This document shows positions 11,455 to 11,800 of a stretch of DNA of 11,800 bases, piece after piece. Numbering within the stretch: position 1 is the stretch's first letter; each line of letters starts with the position of its first letter. The stretch comes from Patescibacteria group bacterium (GTDB lineage Bacteria; Patescibacteriota; Minisyncoccia; Phycocordibacterales; UBA12445), in contig JAKLHJ010000025.1 of the NCBI GenBank assembly GCA_022710205.1, forward strand, positions 1 to 11,800, given 5' to 3'. Made by a program: the position numbers and the translations under genes. The notes beneath the pieces were generated by a model, which was given only the letters and a program-made list of their open reading frames with translations, made no database searches and had not been told where the DNA came from.

Positions 11455-11800
11455 TTAAACATCTCCGACAACTCCTTCTCTGTGACCTTGGTCACCTCTC
11501 CCGTCTTTCTATCCTTCATCTCAAAACTGCCCTCCTCTATACCCCTCTGGCTTACAATAATCCTTTTTGGTATTCCAATCAAATCAGAATCACTAAATTT
11601 CTCACCAGCACTAGAATCTCGGTCATCGTAAAGTATCTCCACCCCCCTCTTGGTCAAATAAGCGTATATTTCCTCGGCTTTTTCCTTGACCTTCTCCCCT
11701 CCTTTCTTGCCCGCGAGGGAAATAAGATGCACCTTATATGGAGCGATAGATTCCGGCCAAACAATTCCCATTTCGTCGGAAAGAACTTCAACCACGGTGC
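11451..11800 (-). CDS. proS: Prolyl-tRNA synthetase, C-terminal anticodon-binding domain (gene continues past window)
   Basis: The frame is open to the right edge; the GTG at 11793-11795 is an internal valine, not a start, since upstream codons (ending in threonine) stay in frame. About 115 residues are visible. They form the class IIa anticodon-binding domain: GIVWPESIAPYKVHLISLAG, then a helix rich in K and E, VEILYDDRDSSAGEKFSDSD, LIGIPKRIIVSQRGIEEG and a closing TEKELSEMF. WP-x-SIAP and the DDRD-x-SAGEKF-x-D-x-DLIGIP block are characteristic of bacterial ProRS rather than ThrRS or HisRS. The catalytic core and any editing domain are outside the window. The stop TGA overlaps the mreB ATG, so translation of mreB may be coupled to this gene. 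Pairing proS with mreB is unusual for model bacteria. Confidence 0.88.
   Translation of the reverse strand, partial: TVVEVLSDEMGIVWPESIAPYKVHLISLAGKKGGEKVKEKAEEIYAYLTKRGVEILYDDRDSSAGEKFSDSDLIGIPKRIIVSQRGIEEGSFEMKDRKTGEVTKVTEKELSEMFK

Noticed and set aside
1..11800. CRISPR array, insertion sequence or transposase gene
   Set aside because: No regularly spaced direct repeats longer than the MraZ-type boxes and no transposase or integrase coding sequence were found. The hairpin repeats are too few and irregular for a CRISPR.

Overview
The window looks like chromosomal DNA from an ultra-small, reduced-genome bacterium of the Candidate Phyla Radiation (Patescibacteria, most likely Parcubacteria-like). 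The basis is resemblance, not a search: a MurF that starts almost at its P-loop, a half-length protein in the mreD slot, an unusual LysRS motif 3, weak or absent Shine-Dalgarno sites on most housekeeping genes, and dispersed TGGAT...ATGAC hairpin repeats. UGA is a normal stop here (the ftsL and proS ends), so the UGA-recoding lineages (Gracilibacteria/SR1) are unlikely.

All housekeeping genes lie on the minus strand and are transcribed from high to low coordinates. Right block (11800 to 7617): the end of proS, then mreB, mreC, a small MreD-like membrane protein and mrdA (PBP2). These are overlapping or tightly spaced and form the elongation/rod-shape module. Next come greA (7506-7039), with its own promoter and terminator, and lysS (6762-5299), whose start codon lies in one arm of a perfect 20-bp inverted repeat. 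Left block (3602 to 1): mraZ, rsmH, ftsL, ftsI and the first 42 codons of murF. This is a compact division and cell-wall (dcw) operon without murE between ftsI and murF.

Between lysS and mraZ, a plus-strand island (about 3876-5125) interrupts this layout. It holds four unrecognised small genes of 60, 54, 56 and 110 codons, in two transcription units. Each unit has a good sigma70-type promoter (TTGACT or TTGACA with a 17-bp spacer) and ends in an almost identical intrinsic terminator (38 of 40 bases the same). Most of the genes have strong Shine-Dalgarno sites. Their G+C-rich wobble positions differ sharply from the A+T-richer flanking genes. Three encode tiny proteins that look like two-segment membrane proteins; the fourth encodes a soluble protein. 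This is the least explained part of the window.

The intergenic region upstream of mraZ (3603-3986) is dense in signals. It has four GTGGTAT-type direct repeats in helical phase over a candidate extended -10 (probable MraZ autoregulatory boxes), two perfect consensus DnaA boxes in opposite orientation, a 13/14 inverted repeat that could form a competing RNA helix, and possibly back-to-back promoters. The window thus joins peptidoglycan synthesis for elongation (MreBCD/PBP2), division (FtsL/FtsI/MurF), their regulator MraZ, and growth-linked functions (ProRS, LysRS, GreA, RsmH).
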